The notes: generated from the letters alone by a model not told the origin. DNA of 59,749 bases from an uncultured Parasutterella sp. (GCA_900766055.1 CAAFTZ010000098.1:1-59749); one strand, 5' to 3'. Shown: positions 16,567-26,093, counted from the first letter of the stretch. Program-made: numbers and translations.

Positions 16567-17463
16567 TTAACGACCGTTCTGAGTGCGCAGGGCAGCGATA
16601 CGATCTTCAATGGAAGGATGCGTAGCAAGCAGCTGGCCGATAGAACCGGCGATACCGAAACCTTTGACAGCACCCGGAAGCTCTTCGGTCGGGACGCCGC
16701 CCAAACGAGCCAGAGCGTTGATCATCGGAGTCGAGCTGCCCATGATCTTTGCGGCGCCGGCATCGGCTCTGAATTCGCGATGACGAGAGAAAGCAGCCAC
16801 AACCATGGAAGCCAGAAAACCCAAGACCAAGTCAAGGATGAAGGAAGTCACGTAGTAACCGACACCGGGAGCGTCATCCTCGTTGCGGAGAATGCCGCGA
16901 TCCACGAAGTTGCCGATGATACGAGACAGGAAAACGACGAAGGTGTTGGTAACACCCTGAATCAATGTCATGGTCACCATATCGCCGTTGGCAACGTGCG
17001 CGATCTCATGAGCCAGGACGGCTTCCACTTCTTCTTTGTTCATGCTGGAAAGAAGACCTGTGGAAACTGCCACCATGGAAGAATTCTTTGTTGCGCCGGT
17101 CGCGAAAGCATTGGCTTCGCCTTCATAGATACCGACTTCCGGCATCGGGATACCGGCTTTCTGAGAGTGATGGTGAACGGTGTCAACGAGCCAAGCTTCG
17201 AGTTTGGTGCTCGGATGATTGACGTCAATCATCTGTACGCCCATCGTCGATTTGGCAATTGTCTTGCTCATGAGCAAGGAAATGATGGAACCGCTGAAAC
17301 CGACAATCGCCGCAAATACCAGAAGTGTCCCATAGCTCTGACCTTTTCCGGCAACGTTAGAGAAGTTGATTCCGAAAACGGCAGAAACAATGTTGAGGAC
17401 AACTCCGAGTACAACCAAAACGGCTACGTTGGTCAGGAGGAATAAACCTATTCTTTTAAACAT
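16567..17463 (-). CDS. htpX: Membrane zinc metalloprotease HtpX
   Basis: Inner-membrane quality-control protease of the M48 family that degrades damaged membrane proteins, acting alongside FtsH. The 298 residues show two N-terminal membrane segments (about 1-50), the zinc-binding HEIAH motif in AVLAHEIAHVANGD, and two further hydrophobic segments after it. The C-terminal region HREFRADAGAAKIMG supplies the third zinc ligand. A 14-bp palindrome at 17520-17533 lies in its upstream region. Heat-shock control is usual in the family, but no convincing sigma-32 promoter was identified. Confidence 0.96.
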   Translation of the reverse strand: MFKRIGLFLLTNVAVLVVLGVVLNIVSAVFGINFSNVAGKGQSYGTLLVFAAIVGFSGSIISLLMSKTIAKSTMGVQMIDVNHPSTKLEAWLVDTVHHHSQKAGIPMPEVGIYEGEANAFATGATKNSSMVAVSTGLLSSMNKEEVEAVLAHEIAHVANGDMVTMTLIQGVTNTFVVFLSRIIGNFVDRGILRNEDDAPGVGYYVTSFILDLVLGFLASMVVAAFSRHREFRADAGAAKIMGSSTPMINALARLGGVPTEELPGAVKGFGIAGSIGQLLATHPSIEDRIAALRTQNGR

Positions 17464-17587
17464 ATCTACTGATCAATCCCTGGATAAATGTTGTTATTGC
17501 ATATCTAATTATCATTTATTGCATGGCGCCATGCCCCGCAAAATTTGGATGAAATTGTTTCAAATTATGCGGTTGCATGCGACATTG

Positions 17588-18757
17588 TTACTTTCCTGAA
17601 AGGTTTTCCTGGCGCACCGGCGGGAAGGTTTCCCACTGATGACATCCGGGGCATCTCCACAGGAATTTGCGGGTTGCAAAGCCGCATTTTGTGCACTTGT
17701 AGCGAACTGCTTTGCCCAGCATATTCTTCAATAAGCCGTGCAGCTGCTTGAGTGATTCGTTTTCAGGCTCATTGGCCAAACGCAGGTCGATTAAACGGTA
17801 AAAAGCCACCAAAGTCGGCTGTGCCTTCAGATGCTCTTGAATGAGCGCAATGGCTTCCTTAGAGTTGCCGGCTTTACCGAGAAGAATACCCGCGGTATCC
17901 ACTTCGTCGGTGGTAGAACCGTCTTTAAACAAATCTTCCAAATACTTAACGGCCTCTTCTTTGCGTCCGGCTTCAAGAAGCAGAGAAGCTATCTTCTCTA
18001 CAACAAGGGTTTCGTATGCAGGAGATATTTGTCCGACTTGCTTCCATGTCGCCAGGGCGCCGTCGATGTCGCCCTTTGCCTTGAGCATCTTGCCCTTAAT
18101 AATCAGAGCGCGTTTATTGTTCGGATCCACTTTAAGGGCTTTCTCAAGTGCTTCAGCCGCTCCCTTGAAATTCTTAAAGTAAAGGTTTTGCTGCGTCAAT
18201 TCGCAGTAAAGCTGAGCAATACGAGTGCTCTGATCTTCACCGCTCTGACGCTGAATAATATTGGCCTCGTCAATAGCCTTCTGCCATTCTTTTTCCGTTT
18301 CGTAAATATGCAGAAGTTCTTTCCGGGCAATCGTTTTATAGCTCTCGCTGGTGTCGGAAAGCTTTAAGAAGCATTCTTCTGCGCGGTCCCACAGGCCGGC
18401 CTTCAGATAGTCTTCGCCAAGTTCATAGAGGGCTCTGGAACGAATCTTTTTCGGCAGATCTTCACGGTTGACCAAGACATTATGAATCTTGATGGCGCGG
18501 TCAAATTCTCCGCGGCGGCGGAAAAGCCCCGCAAGTGAAAAATGCATTTCAACCGTATCCGGATCGAGTTTGACCAGATTGATAAAGGCATCAATGGCCT
18601 GGTTCTGTTTATTGCTGAGAAGAAGGTCCACGCCTTTGTACAGCGTGTCTTTTTCGTTGGCGATCGTCTGTTTTTCTTTGATGTCAAAGGAACGGGCAAA
18701 CCAGCCGGCCGCGAAAAGAAGCGGAACCAATATAAGGTACCAAAGCTCAAAATCCAT
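17588..18757 (-). CDS. lapB: Lipopolysaccharide assembly protein LapB (YciM)
   Basis: Membrane-anchored TPR protein that couples LPS synthesis to transport and promotes FtsH-dependent turnover of LpxC. Residues 1-21 form a single membrane anchor (LWYLILVPLLFAAGWFA). About nine tetratricopeptide repeats follow, for example the segment MHFSLAGLFRRRGEFDRAIK. A rubredoxin-like zinc motif closes the protein near residues 353-375 (CTKCGF ... CPGCHQW). The 389 residues match the family. It ends the long minus-strand cluster, downstream of rpsA and ihfB, as in many betaproteobacteria. Confidence 0.96.
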   Translation of the reverse strand: MDFELWYLILVPLLFAAGWFARSFDIKEKQTIANEKDTLYKGVDLLLSNKQNQAIDAFINLVKLDPDTVEMHFSLAGLFRRRGEFDRAIKIHNVLVNREDLPKKIRSRALYELGEDYLKAGLWDRAEECFLKLSDTSESYKTIARKELLHIYETEKEWQKAIDEANIIQRQSGEDQSTRIAQLYCELTQQNLYFKNFKGAAEALEKALKVDPNNKRALIIKGKMLKAKGDIDGALATWKQVGQISPAYETLVVEKIASLLLEAGRKEEAVKYLEDLFKDGSTTDEVDTAGILLGKAGNSKEAIALIQEHLKAQPTLVAFYRLIDLRLANEPENESLKQLHGLLKNMLGKAVRYKCTKCGFATRKFLWRCPGCHQWETFPPVRQENLSGK

Positions 18758-18839
18758 AGGATAACCTGCAGCTTTCTCTAAAAATAATCCATTGTATTCG
18801 CAAATGCCTTGTCCTAGAGCAACTCATTGCGTCAGAACT

Positions 18840-18875
18840 GAAAAAAAGCGGCCCGGTTGCTTACACAACCGGGCC
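18840..18875 (-). terminator. Terminator between ihfB and lapB
   Basis: On the minus strand GGCCCGGTT and AACCGGGCC form a 9-bp stem with an 8-nt loop, followed by GCTTTTTTT. It separates rpsA-ihfB transcripts from lapB, which therefore probably has its own promoter in the next 80 bp. Confidence 0.88.
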
Positions 18876-18903
18876 TGGGCAACTAACTTATGCCGAGCCG
18901 AGA

Positions 18904-19206
18904 CTAATCGTCAGCCAACTTGTCTACGCGTTCACGCATTTCCTTACCGGCCTTGAAGTGAGGCACGATCTTGGCGGGAACTTCGACAGTATCTCCGCTC
19001 TTCGGATTACGGCCCACGCGAGGCGGACGGTAATTGAGCGAAAAGCTTCCAAAGCCACGGATTTCAATCCGGCTGCCTTGTGCTAACGCGGCAGTCATAG
19101 CATTCAGAATCGAATTAACAGCATCGTCAACATCGCGAGCGGTCAGATGATTTCCGATGACTGCCGGATCAGCGGCAAGCAGCGCAATGAGTTCTGACTT
19201 AGTCAT
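18904..19206 (-). CDS. ihfB: Integration host factor subunit beta
   Basis: DNA-bending nucleoid protein that pairs with IhfA. The 100 residues have the HU/IHF fold: helices from MTKSELIALLAADPAV, the strand region GSRIEIRGFGSFSLNYRPPRVGRNPKSG with the intercalating Pro in the beta arm, and the C-terminal helix. It follows rpsA by 17 bp, the standard rpsA-ihfB arrangement. Confidence 0.97.
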   Translation of the reverse strand: MTKSELIALLAADPAVIGNHLTARDVDDAVNSILNAMTAALAQGSRIEIRGFGSFSLNYRPPRVGRNPKSGDTVEVPAKIVPHFKAGKEMRERVDKLADD

Positions 19207-19223
19207 TGCAACCTCGCTATAAA

Positions 19224-20918
19224 TTATTTGTTCTGTTCGAGCTTAGCTCTCAGGAGAGCGCCGAGGTTGGTTGTACCGGCCTGGGCGTCTTCTTCCATCT
19301 TAGCCATGGCTTCACGAGTTTCAGCCTGGTCTTTAGCACGGATGGACAGCTGGATGGAGCGAGCTTTGCGATCGATGTTGGTGATCGCGGCTGTAACTTC
19401 ATCGCCTTCCTTCAGAACATTGCGAGCGTCTTCAACACGGTCCGGACCGATTTCGCTGGCGCGCAGATAGCCTTCTGTGTCGTTACCGAGGTCGATAACA
19501 GCACCCTTGGCTTCAACGGACTTCACTTTACCGGTAACAACAGAGCCCTTTTCGTGTGTGGAGCAGAAGTTGTTGAACGGGTCACCGCTCATCTGCTTAA
19601 CACCGAGGGAGATACGTTCACGTTCCACGTCGATAGAGAGAACAACTGCTTCGAGTTCTTCGCCCTTCTTGTACTTGCGAACGGCCTCTTCACCGGGTTC
19701 TGTCCAGGACAGGTCGGAGAGGTGAACGAGACCGTCGATGCCGCCTTCAAGGCCGATGAAAACACCGAAGTCGGTGATGGACTTGATCTGGCCTTTAACT
19801 GTGTCGCCCTTCTGGTGTGTAGCGGCAAATTCTTCCCAAGGATTGGGTTTGCACTGCTTCATGCCGAGGGAGATACGACGACGTTCTTCGTCGATTTCGA
19901 GGACCATGACTTCAACTTCTTCGCCAAGCTGAACGACTTTCTTCGGATCAACGTTCTTGTTTGTCCAATCCATTTCGGAAACGTGGACAAGACCTTCGAT
20001 ACCGGCTTCGATTTCAACGAAAGCACCGTAGTCGGTGATGTTGGTGACCTTACCGAAGAGACGTGTGCCCTGCGGGTAACGGCGGGCGATGCCGATCCAA
20101 GGATCTTCGCCGAGCTGTTTGATACCGAGAGAAACACGGTTCTTTTCCTGATCGAACTTCAGGACCTTAGCGGTGATTTCCTGACCCTGTTCGAGGACTT
20201 CGCTCGGATGACGAACGCGGCGCCAGGCGAGGTCGGTGATGTGCAGGAGACCGTCGATACCGCCGAGGTCAACGAATGCACCGTAGTCAGTGATGTTCTT
20301 AACGATACCCTTGACGATAGCGCCTTCCTTGAGTGTTTCAAGGAGTTTGGCTCTTTCTTCGCCCATGGAAGCTTCGACAACAGCGCGACGAGAAAGAACG
20401 ACGTTGTTGCGTTTGCGGTCAAGCTTGATGACCTTGAATTCCATGGTCTTGCCTTCGTAGGGCGTTGTGTCCTTAACGGGACGTGTGTCAACCAGAGAAC
20501 CCGGCAGGAATGCACGGATGCCGTTGGTCATCACAGTCAAGCCGCCCTTAACCTTGCCGGTAACAGTACCGGTAACGAGTTCGCCGGTTTCGAGGGCCTT
20601 CTCGAGGTTCATCCAGGCAGCCAGGCGCTTGGCCTTATCGCGGGACAGAACTGTGTCGCCATATCCGTTTTCGAGGCTTTCGATAGCAACGGAAACGAAA
20701 TCGCCAACCTTAACGTCGACTTCGCCGCGGTCGTTCTTGAATTCTTCGATAGGAATGAAGGATTCGCTCTTGAGGCCGGCGTTAACAACGACGTAGTTGT
20801 AGTCAACGCGGACGACTTCTGCGGGGATAACTTCACCCTGCTTCATTTCCTGTTTAGCAAGGCTTTCTGCGAACAAATCAGCAAAGGATTCGGTAGGCTT
20901 GGTAGTAGTGTTGGTCAT
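19224..20918 (-). CDS. rpsA: 30S ribosomal protein S1
   Basis: Binds mRNA on the small subunit and aids initiation on structured leaders. The 564 residues contain six S1 repeats; the recurrent pattern GxVxxITDYGAFVDL..GIDGLLHITD is visible in several of them, for example around residues 200, 285, 370 and 460. The start ATG at 20918 is preceded by a leader of about 90 bp. S1 represses its own translation in E. coli, and the same may hold here. A long open frame on the opposite strand is a codon-bias shadow. Confidence 0.97.
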   Translation of the reverse strand: MTNTTTKPTESFADLFAESLAKQEMKQGEVIPAEVVRVDYNYVVVNAGLKSESFIPIEEFKNDRGEVDVKVGDFVSVAIESLENGYGDTVLSRDKAKRLAAWMNLEKALETGELVTGTVTGKVKGGLTVMTNGIRAFLPGSLVDTRPVKDTTPYEGKTMEFKVIKLDRKRNNVVLSRRAVVEASMGEERAKLLETLKEGAIVKGIVKNITDYGAFVDLGGIDGLLHITDLAWRRVRHPSEVLEQGQEITAKVLKFDQEKNRVSLGIKQLGEDPWIGIARRYPQGTRLFGKVTNITDYGAFVEIEAGIEGLVHVSEMDWTNKNVDPKKVVQLGEEVEVMVLEIDEERRRISLGMKQCKPNPWEEFAATHQKGDTVKGQIKSITDFGVFIGLEGGIDGLVHLSDLSWTEPGEEAVRKYKKGEELEAVVLSIDVERERISLGVKQMSGDPFNNFCSTHEKGSVVTGKVKSVEAKGAVIDLGNDTEGYLRASEIGPDRVEDARNVLKEGDEVTAAITNIDRKARSIQLSIRAKDQAETREAMAKMEEDAQAGTTNLGALLRAKLEQNK

Positions 20919-20959
20919 GTAAATAACTGTTTGCTCTGATAAAAATAATCAGAACGGGT

Positions 20960-20991
20960 TAAAAATTCCCGACGACCGGATGGGCGTCAGG
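20960..20991 (-). terminator. Terminator-like hairpin between cmk and rpsA
   Basis: On the minus strand CCTGACG pairs with CGTCGGG (7 bp, one G-U) followed by AATTTTTAA. It would separate the aromatic-amino-acid/cmk transcript from the highly expressed rpsA; an rpsA promoter should then lie in 20919-20960. Confidence 0.6.
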
Positions 20992-21011
20992 GGCACGGTA
21001 AAGAGGCTTTT

Positions 21012-21674
21012 TCAAGCCTTGCTCTCGCGGTACCAGGCGAGAACCAGATCGATCGTTTCCTGCAGAGTAAGGTCGGACGAATCGAGGATTCGCGCGCCTT
21101 CTGCCGGCTTCAAAGGTGCCACAGATCGCTCCATATCACGTCTATCACGATCCTTCAAGTCGGAAACGAGGTCGTCAATATTACTTGAGATTCCTTTTTC
21201 TTTCAACTGGTTATAGCGTCTTTTTGCACGCGACTCAGCCGATGCTGTTAAAAAGATTTTCAGCCGAGCTTCGGGAAAAACCACGCTTCCCATGTCGCGG
21301 CCGTCAGCCACAAGGCCGGGTGCAACTGCAGATCTTCTCTGCAGTTCAAATAAAGCTTTTCTGACGCCTGGATAAGCAGCAATTTTGCTTGCATTCAATC
21401 CGACTTCTTCTGTACGGATTGCATCGGTAACGTCTTTGCCATCCAGATAGATTTTTCCGTCCTTAAACAACGGGTTAAGCGACTGGGCGACATTTTCCGC
21501 CGCAGCAGCGTCGCCCAAATCCACACACTGGTTCATGCAGGCCAGAGCCGTCAAACGATAGAGCGCGCCGCTGTCCAGCACATGAAAATCCAAAGCCTTG
21601 GCAACGCCGGAAGAAACGCTTCCTTTTCCGGAAGCTACCGGTCCGTCAATCGCGATGACATCAACTTGACTCAT
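21012..21674 (-). CDS. cmk: Cytidylate kinase
   Basis: Phosphorylates CMP and dCMP with ATP. The 220 residues begin with the P-loop VIAIDGPVASGKGSV (residues 6-20) and include the nucleotide-monophosphate site VADGRDMGSVVFPEA and the lid region with DLKDRDRRDMERSVAPLKPA. The ATG overlaps the aroA stop by one base (TAATG), indicating translational coupling. Confidence 0.97.
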   Translation of the reverse strand: MSQVDVIAIDGPVASGKGSVSSGVAKALDFHVLDSGALYRLTALACMNQCVDLGDAAAAENVAQSLNPLFKDGKIYLDGKDVTDAIRTEEVGLNASKIAAYPGVRKALFELQRRSAVAPGLVADGRDMGSVVFPEARLKIFLTASAESRAKRRYNQLKEKGISSNIDDLVSDLKDRDRRDMERSVAPLKPAEGARILDSSDLTLQETIDLVLAWYRESKA

Positions 21675-22969
21675 TATTTCTCCACAACGCCGGCCAGACG
21701 TTCAAAGTAATCGGGGAATGTTTTTCTCACGCAGTTCGGATCACGAATCTCAACGGGCACGCCTCCTGCAGCAATCAGGGACATACACATCGCCATGCGA
21801 TGGTCCTTGTAGGTATCAAAAACAGCGCTTCTGAGTTTTACAGGCGGCGTAATTTTGATCATGTCGTCCGTGCTTTCAACTCCGCAGCCGACTTTGGTGA
21901 GCTCGTTGTGCATCGCGGCAATACGATCGGTCTCTTTGACTCTCCAGCTGGAGATGCCTCGAAGGATTGTCGGACCTTCGCACATCGGTGCCATGGCGGC
22001 AAACGTCATCGCTGCATCCGGAATCGGACGAACATCGGCCTGCAGACCGTGCAGTTTATGACCGTAGCGGCTCGGAGCAGTCTTGATCCAGTTCTCTCCG
22101 CGGGTCACCGCGGCGCCCATCTTCACAAGATATTCGACGAAAGCCGCATCGCCCTGGACGCTGTCGGCTCCGATACCGTTAATTTTGAGGGGACCGACGA
22201 GCGCACCGAGAGCCAGGAAGTATGAAGCGCTCGAAGCATCGGCTTCTACTTCAAAAACGCCGGGTGCTTTGTACGGAGTACGAGGCACAAGGAAGTCTTT
22301 TTCGGAAGTTTTTACCTCAACAGCGAAGCGTTCCATCAGGCGGCACGTCAGTGAGACGTACGGAGAGCTGATCAGCTCTCCGTCAATGCGGATTCTCAAA
22401 CCCTGTTCCGGAGCAATCAGCGGAGCGGCCATCAGCAGACCGGAAACGAACTGACTGGAAACATCGCCGCGAACATGGACAATGTCGCTATTAATCCTGG
22501 TTGCCGGTTCAATCCTGATCGGTGGGAACCCCGGCTCCCCGAGAAAAGAGAGGCGGCCGCCTACAGAATTCAATGCTTCTACAAGATGGGCGATCGGGCG
22601 CTGACGCATTCTAGCGACGCCGTCCAATACGTATTCGCCGCCACTGAACGCTAAAGAGGAAGACAACGGACGCATAGCGGTACCAGCATTCCCGAGAAAA
22701 AGATCAGCCTTCTTCACAGGGAAGGCGCCGCCGCAGCCTTCCACTTTCACTTCTGTACCGTCGTTGGAAACTTCGAGTTTGATACCGAGCGTCTCCAGTG
22801 CGCCGATCATCATTTCCGTATCTTCGGCGACCAGCAAATTATTTAATTCGGTTGTCCCTTCGGACAGTGCCGCTAAAAGCAGTGCTCGGTTAGAAATGCT
22901 TTTAGAGCCCGGTAAGTCCACCGAGCCTCCGACCTTCATAATCGGATCAAGTTTTAAAATTTCTTCCAT
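21674..22969 (-). CDS. aroA: 3-phosphoshikimate 1-carboxyvinyltransferase (EPSP synthase)
   Basis: Sixth step of the shikimate pathway, joining shikimate-3-phosphate and PEP. The 431 residues show LPGSKSISNRALLLAAL with the PEP-binding Lys23, the loop GNAGTAMRPL (94-103), RVKETDRIAAM and the C-terminal YKDHRMAM motif. The GNAGTAMRPL loop with Gly at the third position after NA is the ordinary herbicide-sensitive class I type. It starts 11 bp after tyrA. Confidence 0.97.
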   Translation of the reverse strand: MEEILKLDPIMKVGGSVDLPGSKSISNRALLLAALSEGTTELNNLLVAEDTEMMIGALETLGIKLEVSNDGTEVKVEGCGGAFPVKKADLFLGNAGTAMRPLSSSLAFSGGEYVLDGVARMRQRPIAHLVEALNSVGGRLSFLGEPGFPPIRIEPATRINSDIVHVRGDVSSQFVSGLLMAAPLIAPEQGLRIRIDGELISSPYVSLTCRLMERFAVEVKTSEKDFLVPRTPYKAPGVFEVEADASSASYFLALGALVGPLKINGIGADSVQGDAAFVEYLVKMGAAVTRGENWIKTAPSRYGHKLHGLQADVRPIPDAAMTFAAMAPMCEGPTILRGISSWRVKETDRIAAMHNELTKVGCGVESTDDMIKITPPVKLRSAVFDTYKDHRMAMCMSLIAAGGVPVEIRDPNCVRKTFPDYFERLAGVVEK

Positions 22970-22980
22970 CGTTGTTATCC

Positions 22981-23841
22981 TTATTTTCCGGGGAAGACTA
23001 AGCCGCGACGGTTTCTGACGGCGTTTTCAAAAACGCTTTCCAAAGCCTTTCCGTCGGACTCATCAATATATTTTTGAAGTGTGTCCAAAGAAGCACGATA
23101 GCGTTTGAGCTCGTGAGACAACGCTTCGCGATTGGACAGGCAGATGTCGCGCCACATCACCGGAGAACTCGAAGCAATACGCGTGAAATCTCTGAAACCG
23201 GCGCCGGCCATCTTGAGTTTTTCTTGGGCGTTTTCTTCTCTCGCGATCATGTCCACCAAGGCATAAGCCAGGACATGGGGCAAATGGCTGACAGAGGCAA
23301 ACGTCAGGTCATGCTGAAGCGAGCTCATAGCCTGCACACGTGCGCCGGCCTTACGCCAGGCCTCTTCGATGAAAGTAACGACCTTCGGATCCATTCCTTC
23401 ATCCGGCGTCGAGATGACGACTTTTTCATCAAAAAGATCTGCTGAGGCATAGTCCACGCCCGGCATTTCGCCGCCGGCAATGGGATGTGCCGGTGCGTAC
23501 TGATGAAACTTATCGCCGAGTCCTTTACGCGCAGCCGCTATCACGGTCTGGCGAGTTGAGCCGACGTCGGTAACCACGGCATCGGGCTTAAGGAACGGTG
23601 CCATTTCAGTAAAAACGGACTCCATGGCTTCAACCGGAACAGCGCTGACGACAATATCAGCATCCTTGACGGCCTCTTCCATAGAAGTCGTCACGGCATC
23701 TGCCGCGCCTTTGTCCAAGGCTTTCTGCAGAGTGGCCGGATTGTGTCCGAAAGCGATCACTTCGTCGACAATGCCGGCTCTTTTCCAGCTGAGCGCCATT
23801 GATCCGCCGATAAGGCCGCAGCCGATCACTGCCATTTTCAT
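22981..23841 (-). CDS. tyrA: Prephenate dehydrogenase
   Basis: Oxidises prephenate to 4-hydroxyphenylpyruvate for tyrosine. The start at 23841 is chosen because MKMAVIGCGLIGGSMA places the dinucleotide fold GCGLIG (7-12) at the N-terminus and its ATG overlaps the hisC stop in ATGA; the frame is open for 31 codons upstream but these lie in hisC and look non-coding. Other landmarks are DVGSTR, the catalytic His region APAHPIAGGEMPGV and FRDFTRIASSSPVMWRDI. No chorismate mutase or ACT domain is fused. Confidence 0.95.
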   Translation of the reverse strand: MKMAVIGCGLIGGSMALSWKRAGIVDEVIAFGHNPATLQKALDKGAADAVTTSMEEAVKDADIVVSAVPVEAMESVFTEMAPFLKPDAVVTDVGSTRQTVIAAARKGLGDKFHQYAPAHPIAGGEMPGVDYASADLFDEKVVISTPDEGMDPKVVTFIEEAWRKAGARVQAMSSLQHDLTFASVSHLPHVLAYALVDMIAREENAQEKLKMAGAGFRDFTRIASSSPVMWRDICLSNREALSHELKRYRASLDTLQKYIDESDGKALESVFENAVRNRRGLVFPGK

Positions 23842-24965
23842 GCAGACTTCTCCCCAAACTTTATCAAGGCTTCTTTCAGAACCTCCAGAAAACGCTCGTT
23901 TTGTTCGGGCGTTCCGACAGAAACACGAATCCATTCCGGCAAGTCATAAGACTTCATACGGCGGACAATGATGCCTTTCTTCAGCAGGTACTGAACGATA
24001 TCGTCGGCATGCGGTCCGACTTTCACGGTAATGAAATTAGCGTGCAGTCCCATGTACGGAAGTTTTAACGCATCGAAGGCTTCAGAAAGGAACTTGATGC
24101 CTTTGCGATTGACTTCCAGGGTCATCTGCACAAAGTCCTCATCCTTTAGAGCTGCCAAGGCTGCTATCTGCGAAAGATCATTCACGTTAAACGGATGACG
24201 AACGCGATTCAGCATGGAAAGCAGTCCGGGCTGAGCAATGCCGTAACCGACTCGAGCACCGGCTAAGCCGTAAGCCTTAGAGAAAGTGCGGGCAATCATC
24301 ACATTCGGATGCAGACGAACGATTTCCATTGAGTCACAGCGCAGTGCGGGCTCGAGGAACTCGACATAAGCTTCGTCAAACAAGACCATCACCGTCGGCG
24401 GAATCTTATCCAGGAAGTCGAGAATGTCTTTCTCGGCAAGGTAGGTTCCCGTCGGGTTGTTCGGATTCGTTAAGAAGATCAAACGGGTGCGCTCATCCAC
24501 GGCGTCGGCCATTGCGTCGAGGTCGGCGTTGAAGTCTCCCGTTGACGGAATTTCAATCGTCTCGGCTCCGCACAGACGAGCAACCATCGGATACAGCGAG
24601 AAAGAATACTGCGGATAAATCGCCGTTGTACCTTCGGACAAAACGGTCTCGGCGGCCAAACCCAACAATTCGCTCGATCCGCTGCCGATCACAACCCAAT
24701 CCTGCGGCACGCCGTATTTTTCTGCGATGGCTTTCTGAAGATGATAGGCGTCGGCATCCGGATAACGGTTGAGATTCAACGCGGCGGTTGCAACCGCCTC
24801 TTTAACCTTAGAACTCATGCCGTTCGGGTTCTCGTTGGCGACCAGCATGATGATTTCTTCGGGTTTTAGACCTAAATCAGCCGCAACGTCTTCAATCGGT
24901 TTGCTTGCGACATATTTATCTAATGCCTGCACCCAAGAAGGTGTGGTAATTGTTGTTTCGGTCAT
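23838..24965 (-). CDS. hisC: Histidinol-phosphate/aromatic aminotransferase
   Basis: PLP-dependent class I/II aminotransferase of 375 residues. It shows NENPNGMS near the N-terminus, TNPNNPTGT (166-174), DEAYVEF (197-203) and the PLP-binding lysine in RTFSKAYGLAGARVGYG (Lys230). The family member in this operon position in betaproteobacteria often acts on phenylpyruvate and hydroxyphenylpyruvate as well as histidinol phosphate; placement between pheA and tyrA supports a role in aromatic amino acid synthesis. It overlaps both neighbours by ATGA. Confidence 0.93.
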   Translation of the reverse strand: MTETTITTPSWVQALDKYVASKPIEDVAADLGLKPEEIIMLVANENPNGMSSKVKEAVATAALNLNRYPDADAYHLQKAIAEKYGVPQDWVVIGSGSSELLGLAAETVLSEGTTAIYPQYSFSLYPMVARLCGAETIEIPSTGDFNADLDAMADAVDERTRLIFLTNPNNPTGTYLAEKDILDFLDKIPPTVMVLFDEAYVEFLEPALRCDSMEIVRLHPNVMIARTFSKAYGLAGARVGYGIAQPGLLSMLNRVRHPFNVNDLSQIAALAALKDEDFVQMTLEVNRKGIKFLSEAFDALKLPYMGLHANFITVKVGPHADDIVQYLLKKGIIVRRMKSYDLPEWIRVSVGTPEQNERFLEVLKEALIKFGEKSA

Positions 24966-26083
24966 GAATTTGATCCTTTAGTATCTGCTCGGCGAAAATT
25001 CTTCTCCGTCGGATAAGAACCCAGACATTTCAGAGAGGCACAGCCTTCACGGAAAATCTCCAGCGCTTCTCGAATCTTGGGCTCGCTCATGTTGCCCTCA
25101 ATGTCGGTGTAGAAGAAATATTCCCACGTTCCGCGCTTAGCAGGGCGTGAGTCCAGTCTCATCATAGACACACCGAAATCATCGAATGGCTTTAAAGCCT
25201 GATAAAGCGAACCGGCTCGATGCGGCACGGAGAAAATCAGGGAGGTCTTATCTTCCTGCGGATTAGCGGAAGGCTCGGCCGGCTCGCGGCCTAAGATCAG
25301 GAAACGCGTACGGTTGGTGTTGGAGTCCTGAATATTGGCCGCCACAATCTGCAGCCCGAAAATCTTTGCCGCGACTTCACCGGCAATCGCCGCATAAGCC
25401 GGATTCTCGGAAGCCAAACGCGCAGCCTCTCCGTTGCTCTCAGCGGTCAGCCTTTCTAAAGAAGGCACATTGCGGTTGAGCCACTGGACGCATTGTCCGA
25501 GAGACTGAGGATGCGAATAGACGCGAGTGATGCCTTCCATCGTGCCGGAGCGCGTCATTAGGTTGTGCAGAATCGGAATGGAACATTCGCCTACGATGAA
25601 GAGCGATGTCTTCAGCAGATAGTCCATGGTGCGGTTGACCGCCCCTTCGGTGGAGTTCTCTATCGGAACAATACCGTAGGCGGCATCACCGAACTCAACC
25701 TTCCTAAAGACCTCTTCGATGCTGCCAGAGGGCATTCCGACCACACCGGAGCCGAACTGACGAATCATCGCCTGTTCGCTGAACGTTCCGCGAGGACCGA
25801 GGTAAGCCACTTTCAGTTCGGCCTCAAGGCCGCGGCAGGCGCACATGACCTCACGCCAGATGGCTACTAAAGATTCATTGGGCAGAGGCCCTTCGTTTTT
25901 ACCGCAGATCTTTTTTAAAACTTCCGCTTCGCGTTCGGGTCGGTAAACCGGGAGACCGGCCCGAGCCTTGATCTCGCCGATTTTTTTGGCGACCTCCGCT
26001 CGCTCGTTGAGCAGGCGGACGAGCTCGGAATCGAGCCCGTCGATCTTATTACGAAGAGGAAGCAGTTCTTCGTTGACAGACAT
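24962..26083 (-). CDS. pheA: Bifunctional chorismate mutase/prephenate dehydratase
   Basis: Converts chorismate to prephenate and then phenylpyruvate. Domains in order: AroQ chorismate mutase (about 1-85, with RNKIDGLDSELVRLLNERAE), prephenate dehydratase (about 90-265, starting KVAYLGPRGTFSEQA and containing NRTRFLIL), and a C-terminal ACT domain for phenylalanine feedback (RAGSLYQAL and LDSRPAKRGTWEYFFY). The two phenylalanine-binding motifs read GSLY and DSRP instead of the usual GALV and ESRP. The ATG at 26083 is preferred to one at 26113 because the latter lies inside serC. Confidence 0.95.
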   Translation of the reverse strand: MSVNEELLPLRNKIDGLDSELVRLLNERAEVAKKIGEIKARAGLPVYRPEREAEVLKKICGKNEGPLPNESLVAIWREVMCACRGLEAELKVAYLGPRGTFSEQAMIRQFGSGVVGMPSGSIEEVFRKVEFGDAAYGIVPIENSTEGAVNRTMDYLLKTSLFIVGECSIPILHNLMTRSGTMEGITRVYSHPQSLGQCVQWLNRNVPSLERLTAESNGEAARLASENPAYAAIAGEVAAKIFGLQIVAANIQDSNTNRTRFLILGREPAEPSANPQEDKTSLIFSVPHRAGSLYQALKPFDDFGVSMMRLDSRPAKRGTWEYFFYTDIEGNMSEPKIREALEIFREGCASLKCLGSYPTEKNFRRADTKGSNS

Positions 26084-26093
26084 GGCTCGGCTC

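Noticed and set aside
16531..17445. 304-codon plus-strand frame opposite htpX
   Set aside because: HtpX with HEIAH motif on the minus strand accounts for the region.
17464..17587. Sigma-32 promoter for htpX (TTTGAAA near 17560 with a 14-bp palindrome GCATGGCGCCATGC)
   Set aside because: The -10 equivalent CCCCAT is not present at proper spacing in the right orientation.
19206..20939. 577-codon open frame on the plus strand opposite rpsA
   Set aside because: It mirrors rpsA along its whole length; S1 repeats on the minus strand explain the region, and the frame is a codon-bias shadow.
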